Shown here piece by piece: positions 37,067 through 48,752 of a stretch of DNA of 64,000 nucleotides. The position numbers and the translations under genes were made by a program. The stretch lies in NCBI RefSeq assembly GCF_034424625.1, contig NZ_CP139976.1, positions 5,084,001 through 5,148,000 on the forward strand, given 5' to 3'. Within the stretch, counting starts at the first letter, position 1, and every line of letters begins with the position of its first letter. The stretch comes from Janthinobacterium lividum (GTDB taxonomy: Bacteria > Pseudomonadota > Gammaproteobacteria > Burkholderiales > Burkholderiaceae_D). The notes under the pieces are model-generated. The model searched no databases. It was not told the DNA's origin and saw only the letters and a list, made by a program, of their open reading frames with translations.

Positions 37067-38196
37067 TGCGCGCGCCCGCTCTGCCCCGGCGTCACTTTTC
37101 GCGCCGCAGCTTCGTCCAGGCGGCCGTCGGCGGCCTGGCCCTGGCCGCCGCGCCCGGCTTTGCGGCCGGCCTGCTGGAGACAAAACCGGCCCGTCCGCTC
37201 GTCTTCGCCCACCGCGGCGCCAGCGCCCTGCGCCCTGAACACACGCTGGCGTCCTACGCCAAGGCCATCCTCGACGGCGCCGACTACGTCGAGCCGGACC
37301 TGGTGGCCACGCGCGACGGCATTCTCGTGGCCCGCCACGAAAGCAACCTGATCGACACCACCGACGTGGCGCGCCGTCCCGAGTTTGCCAGCCGGCGCGG
37401 CAAGAAGATGGTCGACGGCGAATGGCACGAAGGCTGGTTCGTTGACGACTTCACCCTGGCGGAACTGAAAACCCTGCGCGCCATCGAACGGCTGCCGAAA
37501 GTACGTACCGGCAACACCTTGTACGATGGACAATTCCAGATCCCGACGTGGGAAGAAATCATCGATTTTGTTGCAGCGCAATCGGCCGCCAGCGGGCGCA
37601 TCATCGGCCTGGTGCCGGAACTGAAAAGCTCGACCTACTTCCGCGATGCTGGCCTGGCGCTGGAAGACCGTTTCCTGTCGACCATGCTGGCGCACGAGTA
37701 CACGCGCCGCGCGCCGATCGAAATCCAGTCCTTCGAAGTGGCGAATCTGAAATACTTGCGCGAAAAGCTGGGACGGCGCGCCAACGTGCGCCTGATGCAG
37801 CTGGTGGTGGGCGGCGATGTGCGCCCGATGGACGTGGCCAAGGCGGGCGGCAAGCTGACCTTCGGGCAAATGATCACGCCGGCCGGCCTGCGCGACATCG
37901 CCGCCTACGCGGACGTGGTGGCGCCGCCCACGCGGGGTGTCATCCCATTGGGCGCCGACCAGCGCCTGGCCAAGCCCTCTTCCATCGTCGACGATGCGCA
38001 CCAGGCGGGCTTGCTGCTACACACCTGGACCTTCCGTCCGGAAAACCGTTTTCTGGCGGCCGACTTCCGCGACGGCAATGGCGAGAATGCGCGCAACGAG
38101 GCCGGTTCCGTGGCGGAAATGCGGCGCTATATCGAGACGGGACTCGACGGCTTTTTCAGCGACGATCCGGGTCTGGGACGCATCGCCGCAGGATAA
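37066..38196 (+). CDS. glpQ: Glycerophosphodiester phosphodiesterase, exported
   Basis: The 376-residue GDPD hydrolyses glycerophosphodiesters to glycerol-3-phosphate and an alcohol. The TIM-barrel motifs are FAHRGASALRPEHT (H49, R50, E58), VEPDLVATRDG and the His in LVARHE. The N-terminus has a twin-arginine motif (SRRSFV, R13-R14) before a hydrophobic segment, so it is likely a Tat-exported periplasmic enzyme. Its first base is the last base of the receptor stop codon (TGATG), showing tight coupling with the Pho-controlled TonB receptor. Confidence 0.93.
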   Translation: MRAPALPRRHFSRRSFVQAAVGGLALAAAPGFAAGLLETKPARPLVFAHRGASALRPEHTLASYAKAILDGADYVEPDLVATRDGILVARHESNLIDTTDVARRPEFASRRGKKMVDGEWHEGWFVDDFTLAELKTLRAIERLPKVRTGNTLYDGQFQIPTWEEIIDFVAAQSAASGRIIGLVPELKSSTYFRDAGLALEDRFLSTMLAHEYTRRAPIEIQSFEVANLKYLREKLGRRANVRLMQLVVGGDVRPMDVAKAGGKLTFGQMITPAGLRDIAAYADVVAPPTRGVIPLGADQRLAKPSSIVDDAHQAGLLLHTWTFRPENRFLAADFRDGNGENARNEAGSVAEMRRYIETGLDGFFSDDPGLGRIAAG

Positions 38197-38219
38197 ACAT
38201 TTCGTAACAAATTCATTTT

Positions 38220-38251
38220 CAGGGCGTGGCCGATGGCTACGCCCTTATTAT
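38220..38251 (+). terminator. Terminator after the receptor-GDPD operon
   Basis: A 7-bp outer stem (AGGGCGT/ACGCCCT) with an inner GCC/GGC stem is followed by TTATTAT, a moderate T-tract. Confidence 0.65.
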
Positions 38252-38348
38252 GCGTTTCTTGAATTTCTGAAATTGGAATTTGAAATTGGACGCATATCGC
38301 AAACTCCATTATTGTGCAATGCAACAACAGACCATTCATGGAGGGCAT

Positions 38349-38630
38349 ATGTCCACTTTTACCAACACCTACAGCAACGACAACGACAATTACTTCAGCA
38401 ACCTGGGCCGCGCCACGCGCGCCTTCCTGGGCGCCCTGCTCGCTTCCAAGCCGTACAGCGAACTGGCGCAGAAGGAAGTCATCGCCACCACGACGACCAG
38501 TGCCGATGACGAGCGCTATGTGCGCCCAAGTAAGAGCGATTTCGCCCTGCTGAACTCGGAAGCGAACCGCTACGAAAAGCTGATGCCGAATCTGGCCGCA
38601 GAACTGCGCTTCCTGGCGTCGCGCGGTTAA
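38349..38630 (+). CDS. Small hypothetical protein (93 aa)
   Basis: It starts at ATG 38349 behind GGAGGG, a very good ribosome site; an upstream in-frame ATG at 38280 has none. The product begins MSTFTNTYSNDNDNYF, has a mildly hydrophobic helix (RAFLGALLA) near residues 23-33 and a charged C-terminal half. No signal peptide and no known motif. It is a single-gene unit downstream of the GDPD terminator. Confidence 0.75.
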   Translation: MSTFTNTYSNDNDNYFSNLGRATRAFLGALLASKPYSELAQKEVIATTTTSADDERYVRPSKSDFALLNSEANRYEKLMPNLAAELRFLASRG

Positions 38631-38712
38631 AAAGCGTTCATGGCGGCGTTGCCTGCGCCTTGCCGTACTGACGTACTGTCTTCGGCTTGGCGCCTGGCCC
38701 TGGACGTTTTTT
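38629..38712. repeat. Second type of intergenic palindromic element
   Basis: An 84-bp imperfect palindrome has ends AAAAAGCGTTCATGG and, inverted, CCTGGACGTTTTTTA. The middle reads GCCGTACTGACGTACTGTCTTCGGC. It differs from the five-copy family but shares the CCGTACT...GTAC centre. With its A-rich and T-rich ends it may also terminate transcription. Confidence 0.55.
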
Positions 38713-38741
38713 AGCTCACTAAATATTAACAAGGAATTTTT

Positions 38742-38834
38742 ATGATGTTTCTCGAAACCGCATTGATCGCCGTGGCCGTCGTGGTCACCGGCATCCATTT
38801 TTACCTGATCACGACCGGCAAGGCCCGTTTCTGA
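38742..38834 (+). CDS. 30-residue single-pass membrane peptide
   Basis: A small frame starts ATGATG at 38742/38745 behind AAGGAAT and stops at 38834. The peptide has one long hydrophobic segment (LIAVAVVVTGIHFYLI, about residues 8-23) and a short basic tail (TGKARF), the pattern of small bitopic membrane proteins with the C-terminus inside. It lies between a palindromic element and ftsB. No family recognised. The combination of ribosome site, hydrophobicity and a positive tail makes it credible. Confidence 0.55.
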   Translation: MMFLETALIAVAVVVTGIHFYLITTGKARF

Positions 38835-38976
38835 TCGGCAAGCAGCAAGGCAGTAGCACCACGCCGCGCCATGCGGCCAGTCGTGTGCAGCAGTACAAGG
38901 TAATAAGTACAAGGTAGTCATGTGATATGTCAGCCTGGCAATCGGTCCAGGCTGGCAAGTGGGAAGTAATCCGTAC

Positions 38977-39300
38977 TCAGTGCGGCGCAGCAGCGTCCAC
39001 CGGTGTTTCCAGCAGTGGCGGGGTCTGGCCCTTGCGCACGATCTGCACGAAAATCTCATTCTGTTTGACCATGCCCAGCTCATAGCGGGCACGCTCCTCG
39101 ACGGCGCCCGTACCATCTTTCAGGTCGCGCACTTCGGATTCGAGCTTGGCGTTTCGCGCCTTCAATTCCACGTTCTTCTTGTTGGCCACCGCCACTTGGG
39201 CTTCCATGTCGGCAACACGCAGCCAGCCACCTTTACCCAGCCAGAGGGGAAATTGTATCAACAGCAGCAGGGCTGCCAGGGCGAGCGTAATCAGGCGCAT
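38977..39300 (-). CDS. ftsB: Cell division protein FtsB
   Basis: The 107-residue bitopic protein has a TM helix at 4-21 ([18 protein letters not shown]), then a periplasmic coiled coil (about 30-70, with [18 protein letters not shown]) and the conserved [16 protein letters not shown] region that binds FtsQ. With FtsL and FtsQ it controls septal peptidoglycan synthesis. It is downstream of eno, as in many proteobacteria, but separated from it by a strong terminator. Confidence 0.95.
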   Translation of the reverse strand: MRLITLALAALLLLIQFPLWLGKGGWLRVADMEAQVAVANKKNVELKARNAKLESEVRDLKDGTGAVEERARYELGMVKQNEIFVQIVRKGQTPPLLETPVDAAAPH

Positions 39301-39313
39301 GGGGCATTCAGTT

Positions 39314-39342
39314 AAAAAACCGGCCGGAACATCTCCGGCCGG
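39314..39342 (-). terminator. Rho-independent terminator between eno and ftsB
   Basis: Read on the minus strand, the 8-bp stem CCGGCCGG repeated as its own complement, with 7-nt loop, is followed by TTTTTT. It sits in the 62-bp gap before ftsB, so ftsB is expressed by read-through or by its own promoter. Confidence 0.85.
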
Positions 39343-39362
39343 CCAGTGGGTTTTACATCAGC

Positions 39363-40751
<1,389 letters not shown>

Positions 40752-40787
40752 CTGTCTTACAGGTAATACTGTCGCTATCGACCGGCG

Positions 40788-42485
<1,698 letters not shown>

Positions 42486-42686
42486 CTAAAGCCCGCCTGC
42501 GTCGCTCCCCGCGCGCGGAAATTTGCGCCAAATGACGACTATCCCTCCCCCTCCTGCTGTCTACGCGCAACAAAATTACCCAATAACAATAATTGAAATA
42601 TTTCCAATTCCATATTTTGTGTGGGAGACCGAACAGACCCTGCCACGGCATACGTCCAGACTGGAATTTTTCAACGGAGGTACATC

Positions 42687-43088
42687 ATGAGCTACGAAGA
42701 ACGCGACGCCTACGGCATGTATGTCAACCGCGGCCACAAAGGCCCCGGCCCTGAACTGATGGGTGCAGACACCCTGATCGGCGACCATGTGCACAACGCC
42801 AAGGATGAACATCTGGGCGAAATCAAGGAAATCATGATCGACATGCGCAGCGGCAAAATCGCCTACGCCGTCATGTCGCACGGCGGCGTCTTCACCATCG
42901 GCGAAAAGCTGTTCGCCGTGCCGTGGGAAGCGCTGCTGCTCGACACCGTCAACAAGCGCTTCACCCTCAACGTCGACAAGGAACGCATCGAAAACGCCCC
43001 CGGCTTCGATACGGATAACTGGCCGAACATGGCCGATACCACATGGGTCAATTCCATCCATAGTTACTACGGAACCACACCACGCTGA
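42687..43088 (+). CDS. PRC-barrel domain protein
   Basis: The 133-residue protein has a single PRC-barrel domain (about 25-100, with MGADTLIGDHVHNAKDEHLGEIKEI seen in parts as LIGDHV and GEIKEIMIDM). Stand-alone PRC-barrel proteins in beta-proteobacteria are often stress-induced; a function is not established. The start at 42687 has CGGAGG just upstream, and the longer frame from 42621 is rejected. The 246 bp upstream hold no other gene. Confidence 0.9.
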   Translation: MSYEERDAYGMYVNRGHKGPGPELMGADTLIGDHVHNAKDEHLGEIKEIMIDMRSGKIAYAVMSHGGVFTIGEKLFAVPWEALLLDTVNKRFTLNVDKERIENAPGFDTDNWPNMADTTWVNSIHSYYGTTPR

Positions 43089-43089
43089 T

Positions 43090-43208
43090 AACACCTGACA
43101 AAACTTACTGCGCGGTGCGCTTTGCGGCCGGCGATGCTCACTGTGCTATAGCACAGCTGCGCTTCTCGGCCACAAATCACATCCGCTCGCTACAGTTTTG
43201 TCAGGCGT
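43090..43208. repeat. Intergenic palindromic repeat, copy E
   Basis: The element is 119 bp with ends AACACCTGACAAAAC and GTTTTGTCAGGCGT. The same internal blocks (GGCCGGCGATGCTCAC, GCGCTTCTCGGCCAC) surround a central hairpin that reads CTGTGCT AT AGCACAG (43141-43156), differing from the other copies at both arms in a matched way. It lies between convergent genes. Confidence 0.85.
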
Positions 43209-43226
43209 CGCCGCTTTGCTAAAAAA

Positions 43227-45491
43227 CTAGAAGCGGTACTCCAGCCCCGCCACATACGTCCTGCCCCGCGCCGTACTCATCGGCGTATTGTCGTTCGACT
43301 GCGACGGCATCGAGTTCAAGCGGTTCAGCGCTTCCGAGTAATTCTTGTTCATGGCGTTTTGCACCGACAGGCGCAGGAACAGGTTTTTCGTCACCTGGTA
43401 GCTGGCATACAAATCGATCACGGCCGGGATCTTCGGATTGTCGGCCTTGAGCACTTCGCCCGTCGCTTCATCGGCTTCATTATCCGGCGACAGGCGGCGG
43501 TTCGATCCCGTGTGCTTGATGATGGCGCCCACTTCCAGCTTGTTGTCCAGCAAGCGCGTGCCCACGTCGAGGTTGTAGTACACGCTGGGCAGCTCGCTGA
43601 TGTCGGCCGCGCCAAACCACGCGCTGGCGATCGAGGTGGGCTGGCTGGTCTTTTCACGCGTGTACGACAGGCGCGCATAGGCAGGCCCCAGCTGGTACTG
43701 CGCTTCCAGTTCCCAGCCGCGCGTATGCACGGGTGTGGCCGAGTTAATGTAGATATACATATTCGTCACGTACGCATCGACGGTCTCCCAATCCGTGGCG
43801 ATCACTTCCGATATATTGCACTTGCGCCCGTTATCGCACACGAGGAAGGATTGGCTGGTGATATAGCCATCGATCTTGCTCTTGAAATACAGGGCCTTGA
43901 AGTTCAGCGCATCGTTCTTGCTCAGCAAACCATGCAGGCTGGAATTAAAGCCCAGCTGATAGGTCGTCGCTTTCTCGCCCTTCAGGAAGGGGTTCATCGA
44001 CGCCCCGCCGTCATTCGAGAAAAACACTTCCTGCGGATTCGGGCCGCGCATGGTGCGCTCGGCGCTGGCAAACGGCTGGAACCAGGGCGTGAACTGGGCC
44101 GACAGCAGCAGCGACGGATTGATGCCGTGTTCGTTCAGCGCGATATGCGCCGCCCCTTGCGGGAAACATTTCACGCGCTCGTCGCAGGCCGGCTTGTAGC
44201 CCGTCAATTCGAAACGCGTGTAGTTCAGGCCGGCATTGAGCTGAACAATGCCGCGGTTGTATTGCAGGCCAGCATACAGGCTGTCGATCTTTTGCTTGCC
44301 GGCGGGACCAAAGGTATTGTTTTCAATCGATTGCAGGTTCGCGTCCGGGTTGTCCGGGTCATCGACGAGGCTTTCCACGTGCTTGCTGTATTGATTGCGC
44401 ATCAGCTTGCCGCCCACGGTCACCAGCGCATCGCCGCCCGCCAGCTTGAAGCTGCTGGTGTTGTTGATATCGAAGGCGTCGGCGCGGTTGGCCGTGCTGG
44501 TGTTGACGAAATTGATCAGGGCTTCCGGCATGTATTTCTGCTTGCCGCGGCTGCTGCTGGCCACCACATTGAGATCGATCAACTCGGAAAACGGCGTGTA
44601 GTGATATTTTACGTAGTAGTCATCGCTCCGGATATCGCGGCGCGTGAACGTATTGCGGTAATCGCGCGCCGACAGTTCCAGCGCATGGAAGTCGCTCAAA
44701 GCGAGGTCCAGTTTGAGCAGTTGCGACTTCGGCTTCTGCTTATAAAAACGGTTGTAGCCGAAGCCGAATTCCTCGCTGTCCGTGCCATTGCCATTCTTGT
44801 AGTTGTTGCCGATCACGCTCGCGCTGGTGGCGGCCATGAAACCCACGCTGCCGCCGTCGAAGGCCGGATTTCTCATGCCCACGGCCAGCATGGCGCTGCG
44901 CCCCACGCCATTGCTGCCGGCGGACATCTTCGTGCGCGCCCCCGCCTTTTCCCCGGCGAACACGACGTCATCGACGCCGATGGTGCGGAAATTGGCGCTG
45001 CCGCCCAGCGCATTGACGCCGTCGCCGCCGACGGCATTGCCGCGCGACACATCCACGCCGATGATGAAATTCGGGTCGATCAGGGCGCCGAACTGGCTGC
45101 TGGGCACGCTACCATGCGCCACTTCCGATGGCGCGCTGCCATAGTAATTTTGCGTCACGCCATCGACCATGGTGTTGACCCGGCCAAAGCCGGACAGGCC
45201 GCGGATGTTCACGCTGACGGCACCCTGCGCCGGATCGATCTGGGTAAACGTGCCCGGCATGCCGCGCAGGATCTGGTCGACGGGCTGCAAGCGCGTGTCC
45301 GGCCCGCGCGCACTGAAGGCGCCCGGTTTTTCCAGCGCCTGCTGTTCCACGGGAACCGTTTCTCCCGAAACATTCAGCGGCGAAAACTCCACCTTGCCCG
45401 CCGCATTTTCCTGCGCCTGTTGCGCCCATCCCTGCTGCGCCAGCAACGCCATGCAGACGCCCACGGCTCGCGCCATTGTCTTGATATGCAT
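43227..45491 (-). CDS. TonB-dependent haem/haemophore receptor
   Basis: The 754-residue receptor has a signal peptide ending near A23 (GWA|QQ), a plug domain (VDQILRGMPGTF, VNIRGLSGFGRVNTMVDG) and a barrel ending in VAGLEYRF. The segment around MRGPNPQEVFF and NPFLKGEK corresponds to the FRAP/NPNL region of HasR/HemR-type haem receptors, though the exact FRAP is not kept. It is the last gene of a Fur-boxed unit with chaN, exbB, exbD and tonB, which supports haem or iron uptake. Confidence 0.92.
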   Translation of the reverse strand: MHIKTMARAVGVCMALLAQQGWAQQAQENAAGKVEFSPLNVSGETVPVEQQALEKPGAFSARGPDTRLQPVDQILRGMPGTFTQIDPAQGAVSVNIRGLSGFGRVNTMVDGVTQNYYGSAPSEVAHGSVPSSQFGALIDPNFIIGVDVSRGNAVGGDGVNALGGSANFRTIGVDDVVFAGEKAGARTKMSAGSNGVGRSAMLAVGMRNPAFDGGSVGFMAATSASVIGNNYKNGNGTDSEEFGFGYNRFYKQKPKSQLLKLDLALSDFHALELSARDYRNTFTRRDIRSDDYYVKYHYTPFSELIDLNVVASSSRGKQKYMPEALINFVNTSTANRADAFDINNTSSFKLAGGDALVTVGGKLMRNQYSKHVESLVDDPDNPDANLQSIENNTFGPAGKQKIDSLYAGLQYNRGIVQLNAGLNYTRFELTGYKPACDERVKCFPQGAAHIALNEHGINPSLLLSAQFTPWFQPFASAERTMRGPNPQEVFFSNDGGASMNPFLKGEKATTYQLGFNSSLHGLLSKNDALNFKALYFKSKIDGYITSQSFLVCDNGRKCNISEVIATDWETVDAYVTNMYIYINSATPVHTRGWELEAQYQLGPAYARLSYTREKTSQPTSIASAWFGAADISELPSVYYNLDVGTRLLDNKLEVGAIIKHTGSNRRLSPDNEADEATGEVLKADNPKIPAVIDLYASYQVTKNLFLRLSVQNAMNKNYSEALNRLNSMPSQSNDNTPMSTARGRTYVAGLEYRF

Positions 45492-45543
45492 ACACCCTCG
45501 ATTTGTTATGGATAGATTTTTGAATGAAAAACAATCGGCATCC

Positions 45544-46317
45544 TCATGCCTTGTCCTGTCCTGGCTCCAGCTTGAACGAGACGGGCAAGGTGACGGTCAC
45601 CGTGCCCTGGTGCAGGACGTTATCGGGTGGCGCCGGCAACGGTTGCGCGCGCTCAAGCACTTGCAGCGCTTCGCGGTCGAGCAGCACCGTGCCCGATGAA
45701 GTGACCAGTTCGCTGGCCAGCAGCTTGCCGTCGCGGTCCACCTGGAAGCGCACCCAGGCGGCGCCAGCCCGCTTGCGCTGGCGCGCATCGCCCGGATAGC
45801 GCTTGAAGTGGGCCAGATGGCTGAGCACGCGGCTTTGCCAGCTGGCCGGCGCCGCGCTGGCGGGCGGCGTGTCGCTATTGAACGGCGCCGCCTGCGGACC
45901 GCGCACGGCAGCCGGTGCCGGCGTGGCGCTGCTGCTGGCCTGTGCGGGCACGGCAGCTTCCTTGGCGACATCCTTGCCCGGCTCCGTCGATGGGCTGGCA
46001 GCCGCCTTTTCCTCTTTTTCCGCCGCGACGATCTCCGGCACGGCGGCGCGCGCCAGCACGGGCAGCGCCTCTTGCCGGATGGCGCTCCTTGGCGGCCGGG
46101 CCGAGCTGGAGGCAGCCGACTGGCGCGCGCCCACGGCATGCGCGACCTGTATTTCCGGCGACATCGCCTGTGCGGCAAATACCACCATCACGCTGGCCGC
46201 CGGGTTGGCGGGCGCCACGGCGACGGGCTGCCAGCTGGCCCACAGCAGCAACGCCAGTATGCCCGCTACCACTAGCGCCGTGGCGATGCCCCAGTTCAAT
46301 ACAGGGCGCGGATTCAC
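45544..46317 (-). CDS. tonB: TonB energy-transducing protein
   Basis: The 257-residue protein has an N-terminal TM helix (about 10-28, ALVVAGILALLLWASW), a long Ala/Pro/Glu-rich periplasmic spacer and the C-terminal TonB domain (SHLAHFKRYPGDARQRKRAG to VTVTLPVSF). It links proton-motive force to the outer-membrane receptor. It appears to use a GTG start overlapping the exbD stop (GTGA). It is most likely dedicated to the adjacent haem receptor. Confidence 0.92.
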   Translation of the reverse strand: MNPRPVLNWGIATALVVAGILALLLWASWQPVAVAPANPAASVMVVFAAQAMSPEIQVAHAVGARQSAASSSARPPRSAIRQEALPVLARAAVPEIVAAEKEEKAAASPSTEPGKDVAKEAAVPAQASSSATPAPAAVRGPQAAPFNSDTPPASAAPASWQSRVLSHLAHFKRYPGDARQRKRAGAAWVRFQVDRDGKLLASELVTSSGTVLLDREALQVLERAQPLPAPPDNVLHQGTVTVTLPVSFKLEPGQDKA

Positions 46318-46739
46318 CCACCCTCCCGGCCGACCAGGCCCACTTTCAGATAACCGGCCTGGCGCAGGGCATCCATCACGCCCAGCACGTCTTCATACGC
46401 CGCTTGCTTGTCGGCCTGGAAAAACAGGGGGCGTTGGCGGTCGCCGCCCGTCTGGGCGTCAAGCAAACCGCCCAGCTGCTCACGCGCCACGGGCGACTCG
46501 CCCAGATACAGGCTGTGGTCCGCTTTCAGGGAAACGAACAGGGGCTTTTCGGGGCGCGGTTCCGGCTTGGCCGTGGCGGCCGGCAAGTCGATTTTCAGGT
46601 CGACAGTGGCCAGCGGCGAGACCACCATGAAGATGATCAACAACACCAGCATCACATCGATGAAGGGCGTGACATTGATCTCGCTCAACTCTGGCATGTC
46701 GGCCGTGTCGTCATCCGGGGAAGGAAAGAGGCTGGCCAT
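46314..46739 (-). CDS. exbD: Biopolymer transport protein ExbD
   Basis: The 141-residue protein has one TM helix (about 24-45) with the conserved proton-path aspartate in INVTPFIDVMLVLLIIFMV and a periplasmic domain after it. It forms the ExbB-ExbD motor that powers TonB. It starts three bases after the exbB stop and overlaps tonB by four bases. Confidence 0.95.
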   Translation of the reverse strand: MASLFPSPDDDTADMPELSEINVTPFIDVMLVLLIIFMVVSPLATVDLKIDLPAATAKPEPRPEKPLFVSLKADHSLYLGESPVAREQLGGLLDAQTGGDRQRPLFFQADKQAAYEDVLGVMDALRQAGYLKVGLVGREGG

Positions 46740-46742
46740 GGC

Positions 46743-47504
46743 TCAGGCCTGCTTGCGCGTGTCGAGGTCGCGGCTCAGCATCAGCAGCACTTGCGCGGAA
46801 GCGGCCCGCAACTGCGCCTTGTACTGGTTGATGCCACGGCTGAGCACGTTATAGATGACGACGGCGGGAATCGCCGCCACCAGGCCCAGGGCGGTGGCCA
46901 GCAAGGCTTCCGCGATGCCGGGCGCGACGGTTGCCAGATTCGTGCTCTGGCTGACGGCGATGCCGATAAAACTGTTCATGATGCCCCACACGGTGCCGAA
47001 CAGGCCGACGAACGGCGCCACGGCGCCGATGCTGGCGAGCAGGCCGATGCCTTGCGTCATGGCGCGCACCTGCTGCGCAATGAACTGTTCCTGGCGAAAA
47101 CCGGCCCGCTCTTTCAGGGCCGCCGTCGGCGCGCTGGCGTGCGACAGATCCAGCTCCTGCTGCACATCGTCGAGCAACTGCTGCGCCAGCGAAGTGCTGC
47201 CTGCCCCCTCCACCTTGGCGGCCGCGTCAGGCAGCGAGGTGGCCGTCTTCAGCATGGCGACGGCTTGCGCCGCCGCGCGCCGGGCTTGCAGCAAACTGGC
47301 GCCCTTCACCAGCAACACCACCCAGGTGGCCAGCGCGGCAATCAGCAAGCCGATGAGCACGCTTTTGACAACCTGGTCGGCGGCGAAAAACATGCCCAAC
47401 GGCGACATATCGTGCGGCAAGGCGGACGCTTGCGCGGTGGCGTGGAACAGGGAAAGAAACATGCCGCCAGCGGCGGCTTTGATACGGAACAAGGGGATAC
47501 GCAT
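46743..47504 (-). CDS. exbB: Biopolymer transport protein ExbB
   Basis: The 253-residue MotA/TolQ/ExbB-family proton channel has an N-terminal hydrophobic, signal-like segment, a first TM near 45-65 ([16 protein letters not shown]), the conserved [20 protein letters not shown] helix (seen here as [14 protein letters not shown]) and a last TM ([16 protein letters not shown]). The ATG at 47504 (MRIPLF) is chosen; a TTG at 47540 in frame is less likely. It is followed three bases later by exbD. Confidence 0.93.
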   Translation of the reverse strand: MRIPLFRIKAAAGGMFLSLFHATAQASALPHDMSPLGMFFAADQVVKSVLIGLLIAALATWVVLLVKGASLLQARRAAAQAVAMLKTATSLPDAAAKVEGAGSTSLAQQLLDDVQQELDLSHASAPTAALKERAGFRQEQFIAQQVRAMTQGIGLLASIGAVAPFVGLFGTVWGIMNSFIGIAVSQSTNLATVAPGIAEALLATALGLVAAIPAVVIYNVLSRGINQYKAQLRAASAQVLLMLSRDLDTRKQA

Positions 47505-47645
47505 GGGAGCTTCAACAGGTAACAGGCATGGCTGCGCCAACGGCGCGCACGCGCATGCAAAAAAATCGGACGGACTACCTGGCTGCTGCGGGGAAGCTTG
47601 CTGGGGGAGAATGCCGGGCTGACCGCCCGGCGGAGGTGAAACGGC

Positions 47646-48563
47646 TTACTTGGCGCTGGCGATGGCGGATGCGGCAACCGGCGTGAACCAGACGAAATCC
47701 GCCTGCGGCGCCAGCACCGTGGCGCCCTTCTGCGCCAGGACCAGCACCAGCGGCGCGGGTCCGCCCGTCAAGTCCTGCACGTGCAGCGGCACGCCCAGGT
47801 CCTTGTGCGCATGGTAGGCGCCGGCGATCAGCACGGCCGGCGCGGGCGCGGCCAGCAGGCGCTCGGCCATGCGGCGGTCGCGCTGTTGCTGCACCGACAG
47901 CATGGCGGCCAGGCGCGGTTCGTCGATCTGGTTGTCATGCATGACGCGGATGATGTCTTTCAGCTTGGCATGCACCTTGCCATCGTTGGCCAGGTTCGAG
48001 TACTTGCCCTGCACGGCCAGCTTGTCGACAAACATTTGCTTGATCTCGCTGCGGTCCAGGTTGGCCGACCAGACGGGATACGGCGCGCGCATCACGGTCA
48101 TGACCAGGTCGCCATACTGCTCCCACTTCCAGCTGGGCTGCCAGGCCAGCAGCTCGGCCACGTGCTCGGGGCGCACGACGGGATCCGTCTGCAGCCACGG
48201 CTTGACCTTGTCCACCTTGGCTTGCTGATCCGGGTTCAGCATTTCCAGCAGCACGCTGCCTTGCGGGCGCCGGCCCTGCAGTTGCTGCAGCAGCCATTGC
48301 TCGATCTGGTGATGGCTGAGCTGGTCATGCTGCTCGCCCACGATGATCCTCGGCGCAGCGGCCAGCTGGGCCAGCAGTTGTTCGGCAGTCACGCGCTGGC
48401 CGCTGCGCAAGTCGACGATCTCGCCCAGCTGGCGCACATCCTGCGCGGCGGACGTCGCGGCGGCGCCGGTGGCCGCGCCAGTTACGGGGGCGACACTGCT
48501 GCAGGCGCTCAGGGCCAGCACGCAGGCGGGCAGGACGGCAGCGATGGTCAGGGAGAATTTCAT
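47646..48563 (-). CDS. chaN: ChaN-family haem-binding lipoprotein
   Basis: The 305-residue lipoprotein has lipobox LSAC near residue 21. The ChaN domain shows IIVGEQHDQLSHH near the start and IAGAYHAHKDLGVPLH near the end, His-rich segments that fit haem contacts. ChaN (HutZ-unrelated, PhuW-like) proteins bind haem at the outer membrane and are iron-regulated. It leads the exbBD-tonB-receptor unit, 55 bp downstream of a Fur box. The ATG at 48563 is preferred because AAAGG is then eight bases upstream; the ATG six bases earlier is too close. Confidence 0.9.
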   Translation of the reverse strand: MKFSLTIAAVLPACVLALSACSSVAPVTGAATGAAATSAAQDVRQLGEIVDLRSGQRVTAEQLLAQLAAAPRIIVGEQHDQLSHHQIEQWLLQQLQGRRPQGSVLLEMLNPDQQAKVDKVKPWLQTDPVVRPEHVAELLAWQPSWKWEQYGDLVMTVMRAPYPVWSANLDRSEIKQMFVDKLAVQGKYSNLANDGKVHAKLKDIIRVMHDNQIDEPRLAAMLSVQQQRDRRMAERLLAAPAPAVLIAGAYHAHKDLGVPLHVQDLTGGPAPLVLVLAQKGATVLAPQADFVWFTPVAASAIASAK

Positions 48564-48623
48564 GGGCATGGCCTTTCGGGTCTAAGCACGCATTGCAAAA
48601 TAACTACTGGCGGGCATTTTAAT

Positions 48624-48642
48624 AGAAATGATTCTCATTTAC
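48624..48642 (-). promoter_or_regulatory. Fur box upstream of the haem operon
   Basis: The 19-bp dyad AGAAATGATTCTCATTTAC matches the Fur consensus (9-1-9 dyad around a central T) at about 12-13 positions and is strongly symmetrical (AAATGA/TCATTT). It is 61 bp upstream of chaN. Confidence 0.75.
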
Positions 48643-48752
48643 AACCAATGCATGGCGAACCATACAGATTTTTTTACTACTGGCAAAAACCAATATGCTG
48701 CTTCGGTGAAATCCCCGGGCGCGGAGTAGAATAAAAAAAACGGAGGACTCGC

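Noticed and set aside
38280..38348. Longer N-terminus for the 93-residue protein
   Set aside because: No ribosome site at 38280, while GGAGGG precedes the ATG at 38349.
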